Positions 17,038-25,499 of a stretch of DNA of 64,000 bases are shown in pieces. The position numbers and the translations under genes are program-made. Position 1 is the first letter of the stretch. Each line of letters starts with the position of its first letter. This stretch comes from Roseibium aggregatum (lineage in GTDB: Bacteria; Pseudomonadota; Alphaproteobacteria; Rhizobiales; Stappiaceae): the NCBI RefSeq assembly GCF_014692675.1, contig NZ_JABFCZ010000005.1:124001-188000 (forward strand), in the 5' to 3' direction. Below the pieces are notes generated by a model. That model was not told where the DNA came from. It did not search any database and worked only from the letters and a program-made list of their open reading frames with translations.

Positions 17038-19128
17038 ATGTCTGACACCACCCTCACTTCAGCCGGCACGAATGCACCCGACAGCCGGCGCGATATCGGC
17101 TTTGCCGTCGGCATCGTTCTGATCCTGGCCGTCCTGTTCCTGCCGATCCCGACCTTCCTGATCGATGTCGGCCTGGCCATGTCGATCGCGCTGTCCGTGT
17201 TGATCCTGATGGTGGCGCTGTGGATCCAGAAACCCCTGGATTTCTCGTCCTTTCCGACAATCCTTCTGATTGCGACGATGCTGCGCCTGTCGCTCAATAT
17301 CGCGACCACGCGCGTCATCCTGGCCAATGGCCATGAAGGCCTGAATGCCGCCGGATATGTCATCAACGGTTTTTCCCAGTTCGTGATGAGCGGCGACTTT
17401 GCCATCGGCCTGATCGTCTTCGCCATCCTGGTCACGGTGAACTTTCTGGTGATCACCAAGGGCGCGACCCGTATTGCGGAGGTCGGCGCCCGGTTTACCC
17501 TCGATGCCATCCCGGGCAAGCAGATGGCGATCGACGCGGATCTTTCCGCCGGCCTGATCAACGACAAGGAAGCCCAACGCCGGCGGAGCGAGCTGGAAGA
17601 GGAAAGCTCTTTCTTCGGCGCCATGGACGGCGCCTCCAAGTTCGTTCGGGGTGATGCGATTGCCGGCCTGATCATCACTGCCGTCAATGTCCTGGGCGGC
17701 ATGGTGATCGGGGTGACCCGATATTCCATGAGCCCGGGCGATGCCGCCGATGTATTCACCAAGCTATCGGTCGGTGATGGTCTGGTCTCCCAGATCCCGG
17801 CCCTGATCGTGTCCCTGGCGGCAGGTCTTCTCGTGTCCAAGGGCGGGACGAGGGGATCCACGGACAAGGCGGTTCTCGGTCAGCTCGGCGGTTATCCGCG
17901 CGCGCTTTATGTCGCCGCGATCCTGATGGCGATCTTCGCGCTGATGCCGGGTCTGCCGCTGGTCCCGTTCGCTCTGCTTGCCGGACTGATGGGCTTTACC
18001 GGCTATGCCATTCCCAAGCGGTTGGCAGCCAAGAAGAAGGAAGAGGACGAACAGAAGGCCCTGGAAGACGCCCGCACCAAGCAGGAAAGCCGGGAATCGG
18101 TCAAGGAATCCCTGAAGACTTCGGAAATCGAACTTTGCCTGGGCAAGCAGATCTCCAGCCAGTTGCTCGCCAATCACGGCGAACTTGCCCGCCGGGTCGG
18201 CAAGATGCGGCGCAAGTTTGCCGAACAATACGGCTTTGTCGTGCCGGACGTCCGGGTGACCGACAGCCTGACCCTCGATCCGAAAAGCTACCAGATCAAG
18301 ATCCACGGAACGATCGTCGCCCAGCAGCAGCTCAAGGTCGGCGAACTTCTGGTCATGCCGGCCTCCGACGCCAATCTGCCGGTACCTGCGGAAGAAACCC
18401 GCGAACCGGCCTTCGGAATGCCGGCATTCTGGGTGCCGCTCGCCTATCGCGACGAGCTGAAGCGGGACGGTCTGGAACCGGCCGACAACAACACTGTCAT
18501 CCTGACCCACCTGAGCGAGGTGATCCGCAACAACCTGCCGCAGCTCCTGTCCTACAAGGACATGCGCAACCTGTTCGACCGGCTGGATCCGGAATACCGC
18601 AAGCTTCTCGACGACATCTGCCCGGCCCACACATCCTATTCCGGTCTGCAGGCGGTGCTGAAGCTGTTGCTTTCCGAACGGGTGTCGATCCGCAACCTGC
18701 ACCTCATTCTGGAAGCGATCGCGGAAATCGTTCCCCATGTCCGCCGGTCCGAACAGGTGGCCGAACACGTGCGCATGCGGATCGCCCAGCAGATCTGCGG
18801 CGATCTCTCCCAAGGCGGGCCGTTGAACGTGCTTCGGCTCGGAAACCGCTGGGATCTGGCCTTCCACAATGCCCTCAAACGGGACGCCAAGGGCGACGTG
18901 ATCGAATTCGACATCGAGCCGCAGCTCGTCGAGGAGTTCGGCAATCAAATGTCCGAAGCGGTCCGTAAGCATCTGAAGGGGGGAAGGAATTTCGCTATTG
19001 TCGCCACGCCCGATGCCCGTCCTTACGTGCGCATGATCGTGGAACGCATGTTCCCGACATTGCCCGTACTGTCTCACCTGGAAATCGCCCGGGGCGTGGA
19101 TGTCGCTTCCCTGGGCAGTGTCTCATGA
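17038..19128 (+). CDS. flhA: Flagellar export gate protein FlhA
   Basis: FlhA (696 residues) forms the nonameric export channel ring. The N-terminal half has about eight TM segments, starting with [43 protein letters not shown]. The FHIPEP-type signature region [13 protein letters not shown] and the conserved cytoplasmic [33 protein letters not shown] are intact. The C-terminal cytoplasmic domain (about 345-696) docks export substrates. It begins a new operon and overlaps fliR by 4 bp (ATGA). Confidence 0.98.
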   Translation: MSDTTLTSAGTNAPDSRRDIGFAVGIVLILAVLFLPIPTFLIDVGLAMSIALSVLILMVALWIQKPLDFSSFPTILLIATMLRLSLNIATTRVILANGHEGLNAAGYVINGFSQFVMSGDFAIGLIVFAILVTVNFLVITKGATRIAEVGARFTLDAIPGKQMAIDADLSAGLINDKEAQRRRSELEEESSFFGAMDGASKFVRGDAIAGLIITAVNVLGGMVIGVTRYSMSPGDAADVFTKLSVGDGLVSQIPALIVSLAAGLLVSKGGTRGSTDKAVLGQLGGYPRALYVAAILMAIFALMPGLPLVPFALLAGLMGFTGYAIPKRLAAKKKEEDEQKALEDARTKQESRESVKESLKTSEIELCLGKQISSQLLANHGELARRVGKMRRKFAEQYGFVVPDVRVTDSLTLDPKSYQIKIHGTIVAQQQLKVGELLVMPASDANLPVPAEETREPAFGMPAFWVPLAYRDELKRDGLEPADNNTVILTHLSEVIRNNLPQLLSYKDMRNLFDRLDPEYRKLLDDICPAHTSYSGLQAVLKLLLSERVSIRNLHLILEAIAEIVPHVRRSEQVAEHVRMRIAQQICGDLSQGGPLNVLRLGNRWDLAFHNALKRDAKGDVIEFDIEPQLVEEFGNQMSEAVRKHLKGGRNFAIVATPDARPYVRMIVERMFPTLPVLSHLEIARGVDVASLGSVS

Positions 19129-19901
19129 TCGCCAGCGGGCTAATTCTCGGCGAGGCGGGAACCGCGGTCCTGCTGTCGGTGTTTCTGCTGTTCTGCCGGA
19201 TCGGCGCCTGTCTGATGATCATCCCCGGGTTTGCCAGCGACCGCGTCGCCATGCGGATCCGGCTGTTTATCGCGCTTTCGGTGACCCTTGCCCTGACGCC
19301 GTTGCTTCTGCCCACCATGGAGGCGGCGCTTCCCGATCAGACGCTTGCCACCACCGCACGGCTGATCGCCTCGGAACTCTTCATCGGTTTCCTGATCGGG
19401 TTTCTCGGACGCATCTTTCTGGTCGCGCTGGAAACCCTCGCGACCTTTGTTTCGATGGCCGTCGGCCTGTCCAACATGCAGGGCGTGGCGATCGAAGGCA
19501 ACCAGGCACTGCCGCCACTGGCAAACCTGATGACGCTGACCGCAACGGCGATGATCTTCATTTCCAACCAGCATTGGGAGGTGCTGAGGGGGCTGGCTGC
19601 GTCCTACAAGGCGCTGCCGCCCGGCGGGCCCATGGATGTGGTGGGTGCGCTGGAGCGTCTGTCCGATCAGCTCGATACGACCTTCGTCCTGGCGCTCAGG
19701 ATCTGCAGCCCGTTCGTCGTCTACACGGTGGTGGTCAACTTGACCATCGGGTTGGTCAACAAGCTGACCCCACAGATCCCGGTCTACTTCATTTCCATGC
19801 CGTTCGTGATCGCCGGCGGCATGTACTTCCTCTTCCTGGTCTTCTCGGAAGCGATCACCCTTTTCCTCGACGGATACTTCACCTGGCTCAAATTGGGATA
19901 A
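19125..19901 (+). CDS. fliR: Flagellar export gate protein FliR
   Basis: FliR (258 residues) has about six TM helices and completes the FliPQR gate. Motifs include [67 protein letters not shown] and [25 protein letters not shown]. It overlaps flhA by 4 bp and is followed 5 bp later by a small coiled-coil gene. Confidence 0.97.
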   Translation: MIASGLILGEAGTAVLLSVFLLFCRIGACLMIIPGFASDRVAMRIRLFIALSVTLALTPLLLPTMEAALPDQTLATTARLIASELFIGFLIGFLGRIFLVALETLATFVSMAVGLSNMQGVAIEGNQALPPLANLMTLTATAMIFISNQHWEVLRGLAASYKALPPGGPMDVVGALERLSDQLDTTFVLALRICSPFVVYTVVVNLTIGLVNKLTPQIPVYFISMPFVIAGGMYFLFLVFSEAITLFLDGYFTWLKLG

Positions 19902-19906
19902 ACTAA

Positions 19907-20296
19907 ATGGCACGCACCAGCCACGATATCGAACGGATCTTCAAACTGCAGAAACAGATCCACGTCTTGTCATCCTGGCTTCTTCAAAAACTCGACGGGC
20001 AGGCCACGGAGCTGGCCGACAAGGAACAGCGCATCCTGCTTGCGCTGTCCAACGGCGACCTGGCCCGGCACGATCTGTTCATCGCCCGGGCGGCGGACCG
20101 GCTGAAGTCCATCCTGGCCGAACTCGGCGAGCTCACGGAAGCGCGCGACAAGGTTCAGACCGAATACATCCGGCAGCGCATGATGCTCAAGGTCATGGAA
20201 CAGCGCCTGGCGAAAATGCGCGGCGACGAGCAGCGCAAGGCGGAAGACCGGGAGCTGACCGACCTTCTGGAACACCATCTGCGCCGGTCCGCGTAA
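19907..20296 (+). CDS. Small coiled-coil protein after fliR, FliJ-like
   Basis: This 129-residue protein is almost entirely charged helix (residues 5-115), for example LQKQIHVLSSWLLQKLDGQATELADKEQRI and DKVQTEYIRQRMMLKVMEQRLAKMRG. Length and a two-helix coiled-coil pattern resemble FliJ, which links the FliI ATPase to FlhA. No other FliJ candidate is seen near fliI or fliH. Direct sequence signatures are too weak for a firm name. It is 5 bp after fliR and clearly in the flhA operon. Confidence 0.55.
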   Translation: MARTSHDIERIFKLQKQIHVLSSWLLQKLDGQATELADKEQRILLALSNGDLARHDLFIARAADRLKSILAELGELTEARDKVQTEYIRQRMMLKVMEQRLAKMRGDEQRKAEDRELTDLLEHHLRRSA

Positions 20297-20414
20297 GGCT
20301 GCCGCAAGTTCCAGACGGTAGAAATGAAGTGAGACGGCGAGGGCGCTTTCAGCTCCGCCAATCGGCAGAACAACGGCTCCGAAGGGCCGGGATGCAAAGT
20401 GCAGGAGTGCCCCC

Positions 20415-20828
20415 ATGGCGATCGCGCCACCATCCGATCTCGTACTCGACGTGGTTCGTGCGGCCGACCCGGTCGAAAGAAGTGCTGCCGCCGGCAAATT
20501 GCAGCGCATCGCTGCAGGAGCCCATGCCGACGGGTCGGGTTTCCGTTCGGCCATCGATGACACGCTGACTTCCTCCGTTCGCGCGTCCGGGTCTGCGGCA
20601 GGTCCGGCAGGCAAATCGCCAGCGGAGAAATTCGAAGCCCTGGTCCTGCACCAGTTTGTAGAAACCATGCTGCCGGATGATGCCGGCGATGTTTTCGGCA
20701 AGGGCGCGATCGGTGAAATCTGGAAGTCGATGCTGGCCGAACAGGTCGCCAATCAGATGGCTGCAAGCGGCGGTATCGGGATCGCCGACCTCATGTCGGA
20801 TACCTTGAAGCGGGGGACTGAAACCTGA
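20415..20828 (+). CDS. flgJ: Rod-binding protein, FlgJ N-terminal domain only
   Basis: The 137-residue product matches the FlgJ rod-binding domain (KFEALVLHQFVETMLPDD, IWKSMLAEQVANQMAASGGIGIADLM). It lacks the muramidase domain of enteric FlgJ, which is normal in alphaproteobacteria and fits the separate transglycosylase at 9606. The start ATG 20415 has GGAG nearby. The 118-bp gap before it holds no convincing gene or terminator. Its stop overlaps the next start (TGATG). Confidence 0.85.
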   Translation: MAIAPPSDLVLDVVRAADPVERSAAAGKLQRIAAGAHADGSGFRSAIDDTLTSSVRASGSAAGPAGKSPAEKFEALVLHQFVETMLPDDAGDVFGKGAIGEIWKSMLAEQVANQMAASGGIGIADLMSDTLKRGTET

Positions 20829-21229
20829 TGTCGGAAGAGCTTGACCGGGATATGTCCCTGACCCTCTCCAGTCCGGTTGCCGAGGCCATTCTGAAGGCCG
20901 CGATCCACCGGGCGCTGAACGTGGTGGAAGCCGAAACGCGGGCCTTGCGCGAAGGCGGAGGCACCGATCTGAAATCTTTTGAATACCGCAAGAGCCAGGC
21001 GCTTCTGGACCTGAGCCGGGCACGCCAGTCGGTCTCCTCCACCGCTTTGGGGCAGGAAGTCAGGGACTTGCTGGAAAGCCTGCGCATCGCATTGATGGAT
21101 AACCTGCAACTGCTGTCCCGGCATCTGGCGGCGGTCAAGGAAATTGCCGATCTGGTGGCGCAGTCCATGCTGGACGCGGATTCAGACGGCACCTATGCGC
21201 GTCCGTTCCCGGAGTATCTTCATGATTAA
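20828..21229 (+). CDS. Unknown helical protein, possible FlgN-type chaperone
   Basis: I do not recognise this 133-residue protein with certainty. It is helical throughout (AEAILKAAIHRALNVVEAETRALREG, FEYRKSQALLDLSRARQ, LRIALMDNLQLLSRHLAAVKEIADLVAQSM). Size, helical content and location next to the FlgJ-like gene are compatible with FlgN, the chaperone of FlgK and FlgL. TGATG overlap with the previous gene and 8-bp overlap with the next imply coupled translation. Confidence 0.5.
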   Translation: MSEELDRDMSLTLSSPVAEAILKAAIHRALNVVEAETRALREGGGTDLKSFEYRKSQALLDLSRARQSVSSTALGQEVRDLLESLRIALMDNLQLLSRHLAAVKEIADLVAQSMLDADSDGTYARPFPEYLHD

Positions 21230-21680
21230 ATGGATCTTCGTCGGGATCTGGATGCCGCTGGCAACGGTCGCATCCGGCTACGGTACGCAATACTGGCTCA
21301 ACGATCAGATGGCCCAGGGTGCGGCCCAGCAGGCCAAGCTCGGCGGCCTGGACTACGAAACCGTCCAGCCGGTGAACGTGCCAATCCTGAAAGACGGCGC
21401 ACTGCAGGGCTATGTGGTCGCCAACCTGGTGTTTACCGCCGACGCCGACGTTCTGCGCAGCCTGTCGGTGCCGCCGCACCCGTTCCTGGTCGACGAGGCG
21501 TTCCGCCTGCTTTACGCCGACAAGGCGCTCGATTTCAAACACCTGGAACGGTATGACCTGGACGGTCTGACAAAACATCTGAGGCAGGCGGTCAATGCCC
21601 GCCTGGGCGAGGATGTGGTCAGGGAGGTCCTTGTCGAGGAGTTCAACTACTTCACAAAGGACGATGTGGTCACCCACTAG
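21222..21680 (+). CDS. Membrane-anchored FliL-like protein
   Basis: The 152-residue protein has one N-terminal TM helix (about residues 4-22) and a periplasmic domain. The C-terminal part, LTKHLRQAVNARLGEDVVREVLVEEFNYF, resembles the FliL ending, and the order TM plus beta-strand domain agrees. It would be a second FliL-type protein beside the canonical one at 977. ATG 21222 lies at the end of the previous gene; the longer ORF from 21144 would be out of frame inside that gene. It closes the flhA operon and a strong terminator follows. Confidence 0.5.
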   Translation: MIKWIFVGIWMPLATVASGYGTQYWLNDQMAQGAAQQAKLGGLDYETVQPVNVPILKDGALQGYVVANLVFTADADVLRSLSVPPHPFLVDEAFRLLYADKALDFKHLERYDLDGLTKHLRQAVNARLGEDVVREVLVEEFNYFTKDDVVTH

Positions 21681-21716
21681 GCCACGGCCAGCTGGTTCAG
21701 TCAGCTCCTGCAACAT

Positions 21717-21747
21717 ACACCGGAACGACTGGTTCCGGTGTTTTTTT
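21717..21747 (+). terminator. Terminator of the flhA operon
   Basis: A perfect 10-bp stem (21717-21726 with 21732-21741) with loop GACTG runs into a seven-T tract. Confidence 0.93.
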
Positions 21748-21876
21748 ATGGGCTGCGACGGGTTTTCAAAACGGATCCCAGCCGCTTGCCCTGCGTGGGA
21801 TGGAACCAAGGCGGCGGACGTTTGCGACCGGTCCTGGCCGTGTTCATGGCAACGCCGGCAATTTGGATTGGAAAGG

Positions 21877-22332
21877 CTAGCCTCTCGCTTGCGCGCGGGC
21901 ATCGTCCAGGGCTTCGAGAAGCCGGCGGGTATTTTCCTCAGGGTCGTCCGATGCGTTGGTGAACTCGATATAGGAGACGTTCACCGCGTTTTCCGGTTCA
22001 CCCAGGACCAGCGAGAAATAGACCCACACACCCTTGTGGTAGAATTCCAGGTCGAGGCTGATGGTCGGCGGCCGGTCCCAGTCGAGGTCGACGCCGGCGG
22101 CCATGCCGTAGCGCAGCGTATCGTCCTTGAAGAAAAGTTCGGCCGAGGATCTGACGAGATCGGCGATGTTGCCGTGCTGCTCGGTGCGGACAAATGCCAC
22201 AAGATCGACGACATCGACCAGCTTCATTTCGCTGGTGAAGTCCTTCAGAGCCAGCGCGAGGGCTTCCTTGCGCTGTTCATCGGCGAGCGCGGCAACGGCA
22301 GCCTTGCCGTTTCCTCCCGTATGATCCTGCAT
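21877..22332 (-). CDS. Conserved-looking protein of unknown function downstream of flhB
   Basis: I do not recognise this 151-residue soluble protein. The start ATG 22332 with GAAAGG upstream is preferred over 22422, which would lie inside flhB. The first half is helical (AALADEQRKEALALALKDF, VVDLVAFVRTEQHGNIADLVRSSAELFF). The second half reads as beta strands with aromatic residues (DLDWDRPPTISLDLEFYHKGVWVYFSLVLG). It is 46 bp from the flhB stop and is the last gene of the motA-flhB operon, so a flagellar or motility-linked role is possible but unproven. Confidence 0.6.
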   Translation of the reverse strand: MQDHTGGNGKAAVAALADEQRKEALALALKDFTSEMKLVDVVDLVAFVRTEQHGNIADLVRSSAELFFKDDTLRYGMAAGVDLDWDRPPTISLDLEFYHKGVWVYFSLVLGEPENAVNVSYIEFTNASDDPEENTRRLLEALDDARAQARG

Positions 22333-22378
22333 CGCGCACCTTTCTTGATGCGATGGAATGGTCAACTGCTTGATATTG

Positions 22379-23446
22379 CTACCCAGCACGGCGTGAGTAC
22401 ACATAGCAGATGATTTCCGCAACAGCGCGATAGAATTCAGGGGGAATCATGCGGTCGAGTTCGGTACTAGCGTACAGCGAGCGGGCAAGTGCGCGGTCTT
22501 CAATAACCGGCACGTTATTTTCTTCCGCGATCTGGCGGATCTTCAGGGCGATCAGGTCCTGTCCCTTGGCGACCACCACGGGAGCGGCGGACTGATCGCT
22601 GTCATAACGCAGCGCGACAGCAAAGTGGGTCGGGTTTGCAACGACAAGTGTGGCGCCGGGAACCGCATTCATCATTCGGTTGCGCGCCCGGTCGCGGGCA
22701 AGCGAGCGCTGGCGGGCCTTGACGATCGGGTCACCTTCCATCTGCTTGTACTCGTCCTTGATCTCCTGCTTGCTCATGCGCAGGTTCTTGCGCCAGCTGA
22801 AGCGGGACCAGACGATATCGACGGCCACCAGGACGATCGTGACGATACACACGCCGCCGACCAGCTTCATGGACAGCTGGAGGATGATTTCGGGAAGGGC
22901 GCTCGGGTCGGTAAACATGGAATTCAGCAAACTCGGCAGACCGGCCTTGAACTGAAGAAAGGCCACGATGCTGACGGCCGCGAACTTGAAGGCGGCCTTG
23001 AGGAATTCGACAAAGCCCTGCAGGCCGAAGATCCGACCCCAGCCTTTTGCCAGGGAAATGCGCGATGGGTCCGGTTTGATCCGGTGCCCCACGATCCGTG
23101 GTTTGTTCTGGAGGAAAGCCGCGGCAAGGCCGGCGAGGGTGAGCGTTCCGATGATCGGCGCGAGAAACAGCATGGTTTCCACGGCGAGCGCATGGGTGAG
23201 CAGAATTGCATCGGCGCCATTTCCAAGTCTGAATCCTCCCGCGTTGTCGATCAGGTGCATGAGCGCTGACCTCAACTTCCCCGCATCTGCGGATATGATG
23301 AAGCCCCCGATCAGCAATGTGGCCAGAAACGATGCCAGGATAGGCGCTTCCCTGGATGTGGGAATGTTGCCCTTCTCTATGGCATCCTGGATTTTCTTCT
23401 CGGTCGGCTCCTCTGTTTTTGAGTCCTTGTCGCTATCTTCGGCCAT
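22379..23446 (-). CDS. flhB: Flagellar export switch protein FlhB
   Basis: FlhB (355 residues) controls the change from hook to filament substrates. Four TM segments occupy about residues 35-210. The N-terminus EDSDKDSKTEEPTEKKIQDAIEKGNIP and the autocleavage site NPTH (in VVANPTHFAVALRYD) are intact, and the C-terminal domain carries VVVAKGQDLIALKIRQIA and NVPVIEDRALARSLY. It follows fliG after 43 bp. Confidence 0.98.
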   Translation of the reverse strand: MAEDSDKDSKTEEPTEKKIQDAIEKGNIPTSREAPILASFLATLLIGGFIISADAGKLRSALMHLIDNAGGFRLGNGADAILLTHALAVETMLFLAPIIGTLTLAGLAAAFLQNKPRIVGHRIKPDPSRISLAKGWGRIFGLQGFVEFLKAAFKFAAVSIVAFLQFKAGLPSLLNSMFTDPSALPEIILQLSMKLVGGVCIVTIVLVAVDIVWSRFSWRKNLRMSKQEIKDEYKQMEGDPIVKARQRSLARDRARNRMMNAVPGATLVVANPTHFAVALRYDSDQSAAPVVVAKGQDLIALKIRQIAEENNVPVIEDRALARSLYASTELDRMIPPEFYRAVAEIICYVYSRRAG

Positions 23447-23489
23447 ATGGGGACTTTCCCGGCTCCGACTTCAGGCATCCGGTTCCGAC

Positions 23490-24524
23490 CTACGCGAAGT
23501 AGGCGCCTTCGTCCTGTTTCGGATTGAGATCGATTTCGCCGCGCCCGGCCATTTCCAGCGCCAGGTTGGTGATGAAACTGCGCGCTTCCAGAACATCGCG
23601 CTGAGCGGCCGGTTCGCCGCCGGCCAGTTCGTGCTCGGCGATCCTGCGTGAGCGGGACGTGAGCGACGACAGAATGACTTCCCGGAACGATCCGTCGGTT
23701 CCCTTCAGGGCCATCACGATCCGGTCGGTGGGGATCTGATCGAAAATCGCCATGCGGGTACGAGCGTTGAGATTGACGATGTCGTCGAAGGTGAACAGGA
23801 GGCCCTTGAGCATTTCGGCGGTTTTCGGGCGGACCTCGTTGAGGTTGTCCAGCGCGTCTTCCATGTGGTCCCGGTCCATCTTGTTCAGGATATCCGCCAT
23901 GCGCGCATAGGAATCCGCTTCAAGCGTGCCGGACAGGTTCAGCATGAAGTCCTCATGCATGGTCTTTTCCACCTCGCGCATGATTTCGGGAACCACCGCC
24001 TTGATGGACAGCATGCGCCTGACCAGCTGGTTGCGCATCGGTGCGGAAATCTGCCCGAGCACCTTGGCGGCCGCCGACGGTCTGATCTTGGTCAGGATCA
24101 GGGCCGCCGTCTGCGGATGCTCCTTAGTCAGGTAGTTGGCGAAGACCGTTTCGGAAACGGTCGCCAGCCGGTCCCAGATGTTCCGGTTCGAATTGCCCAG
24201 AACATCCGACATGATGTCGGAAAGCTGGTCTTCCGACAGAACGCCCTCCAGCAGTTTTTCCACTTCGTTGGCCGATCCGTAAAGGGCAGGGCCGTTTGAA
24301 AACTGCTCGATGAATTCCTCTGCAAGCTTGTCCAGTTCTTCCGATGCCACGGTGCCGAGCTGGGCTGCGGTCACCGTGATCATACGGATTTCCTCCTGAT
24401 CGAAATGGCGCAGCAGCTTCGATGAACTCTCCTTGCCGAGTGACAGGAGAATTGCCGCGACTCTTTCAACGCCATTCAGGGGTTTGGCTGGCAGCATTGC
24501 CGGCATCGTTGCAGTGGCATTCAT
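23490..24524 (-). CDS. fliG: Flagellar motor switch protein FliG
   Basis: FliG (344 residues) joins the MS ring to the C ring and provides the torque helix. Visible are ERVAAILLSLGKESSSKLLRHFDQEEIRMI in the N-domain, the middle-domain EHPQTAALILTKI motif that binds FliM, and the C-domain helix with LLFTFDDIVNLNARTRMAIFDQIPTDRIVMALKGTDGSFREVILSSLTSRSRRI, which carries the charged torque residues. It is 16 bp after fliN in the minus-strand motor operon. Confidence 0.98.
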   Translation of the reverse strand: MNATATMPAMLPAKPLNGVERVAAILLSLGKESSSKLLRHFDQEEIRMITVTAAQLGTVASEELDKLAEEFIEQFSNGPALYGSANEVEKLLEGVLSEDQLSDIMSDVLGNSNRNIWDRLATVSETVFANYLTKEHPQTAALILTKIRPSAAAKVLGQISAPMRNQLVRRMLSIKAVVPEIMREVEKTMHEDFMLNLSGTLEADSYARMADILNKMDRDHMEDALDNLNEVRPKTAEMLKGLLFTFDDIVNLNARTRMAIFDQIPTDRIVMALKGTDGSFREVILSSLTSRSRRIAEHELAGGEPAAQRDVLEARSFITNLALEMAGRGEIDLNPKQDEGAYFA

Positions 24525-24540
24525 CGTCTATTGTCCGATC

Positions 24541-24942
24541 TCAGGCTTCCAGGGCGCCGGTTTGGGAACTGATGATTTCAGTCAGGGAGACGCCGAAGCG
24601 GGAGTTGTCGTCCTCGACAACCACGACTTCACCCCGGGCGATCACACGGCCGTTGACCACGATGTCGATCGGTTCGCCGACGCGGTGGTTCAACGGAATG
24701 ACGGCGCCGCGGCCGAGTTTCAAAAGGTTGGACACCAGCATCGTTGCCGATCCGAGAACGACCTGGATATCGACCGGGATCCCGAGAATGGTGTCCAGGT
24801 TGCGGTCGTCGCCCATCACTTCGGTGTCGGCCTTGCCGTTGACACCTTCCGGTGCCTCGACCTTGGCGAAATTGGCCGGCTTTGCCGTATGCACGCCGTT
24901 GTCTTTTTCGACCACGTCGTGGTCAATCGTGGTGTCATTCAT
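24541..24942 (-). CDS. fliN: Flagellar motor switch protein FliN
   Basis: FliN (133 residues) is the lower C-ring component. The SpoA/SurA-type domain lies at about residues 50-130 (LDTILGIPVDIQVVLGSATMLVSNLLKLGRGAVIPLNHRVGEPIDIVVNGRVIARGEVVVVEDD, then FGVSLTEI). The start is ATG 24942, overlapping the upstream stop (TGATG); a GTG one codon earlier is possible. The N-terminal 45 residues are acidic and unstructured, as in many alphaproteobacteria. Confidence 0.96.
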   Translation of the reverse strand: MNDTTIDHDVVEKDNGVHTAKPANFAKVEAPEGVNGKADTEVMGDDRNLDTILGIPVDIQVVLGSATMLVSNLLKLGRGAVIPLNHRVGEPIDIVVNGRVIARGEVVVVEDDNSRFGVSLTEIISSQTGALEA

Positions 24943-25499
24943 CACAGGTCATCCTTCTGGGTCATGGAGACGGAGCGAAAGGGGCTGCCGAAGGCGTCGT
25001 CGATCCGGTGGATCCGTGTCGCCTTGGGTGAGTGTGCGCCGGCTGCTCCGGGAAGCGGCGCGGAAGCCAGCAACGGATGGGAACGGACCCTATCGGTCTT
25101 CGTCTCATCGATGCGGTCTTCGCCGGCGGTGTGAAAGGCGCCGTCATCGGGCTTGCGTTTGGTAAGCATCGCGGTCGCCTTGGACAGTTCCTTCAGTTCG
25201 GCGCGCAGGACGGACTGCTGCCGCTTGGCTTCGCGGGTCAGGCCGTCGATTTCCGCAATCAGCTCGCGGGCGTCGTCCATGCGGCTGCCCAGGGCGTTCA
25301 GCACCTGCGCCCCGCGGACGTTCAATTCCTGGATCGAGACCTCGATGCCGTCGAGGGCGAGCGCGGTCTGATCGAAGATGCGCTGATAATCCACGTGATA
25401 GGAGCCAAGCCGTTTCAGTTCCCGGTACATGGACACGATTTTCCAGGTCGTAATGACCAGGGCGAGCAGAAGCACGCCGTCAACGAGAGCGGAGATCAT
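24942..25499 (-). CDS. TM plus coiled-coil protein between fliM and fliN
   Basis: The 185-residue product has one N-terminal TM helix (about residues 5-22), a long amphipathic helix (residues 25-115, RELKRLGSYHVDYQRIF, LVIAEIDGLTREAKRQQSVLRAELKEL) and a Pro/Ser-rich tail. It resembles proteins annotated as DUF6468 in alphaproteobacterial flagellar loci; that label is from memory. It overlaps fliM by 20 bp and fliN by 1 bp, so it is made together with the switch proteins. The topology suggests a membrane protein with a large cytoplasmic helix, possibly a C-ring or stator accessory. Function is unknown. Confidence 0.7.
   Translation of the reverse strand: MISALVDGVLLLALVITTWKIVSMYRELKRLGSYHVDYQRIFDQTALALDGIEVSIQELNVRGAQVLNALGSRMDDARELIAEIDGLTREAKRQQSVLRAELKELSKATAMLTKRKPDDGAFHTAGEDRIDETKTDRVRSHPLLASAPLPGAAGAHSPKATRIHRIDDAFGSPFRSVSMTQKDDL

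Noticed and set aside
20329..20568. 79-codon ORF between the FliJ-like and FlgJ-like genes
   Set aside because: Half of it overlaps flgJ in another frame, and its composition is not protein-like.
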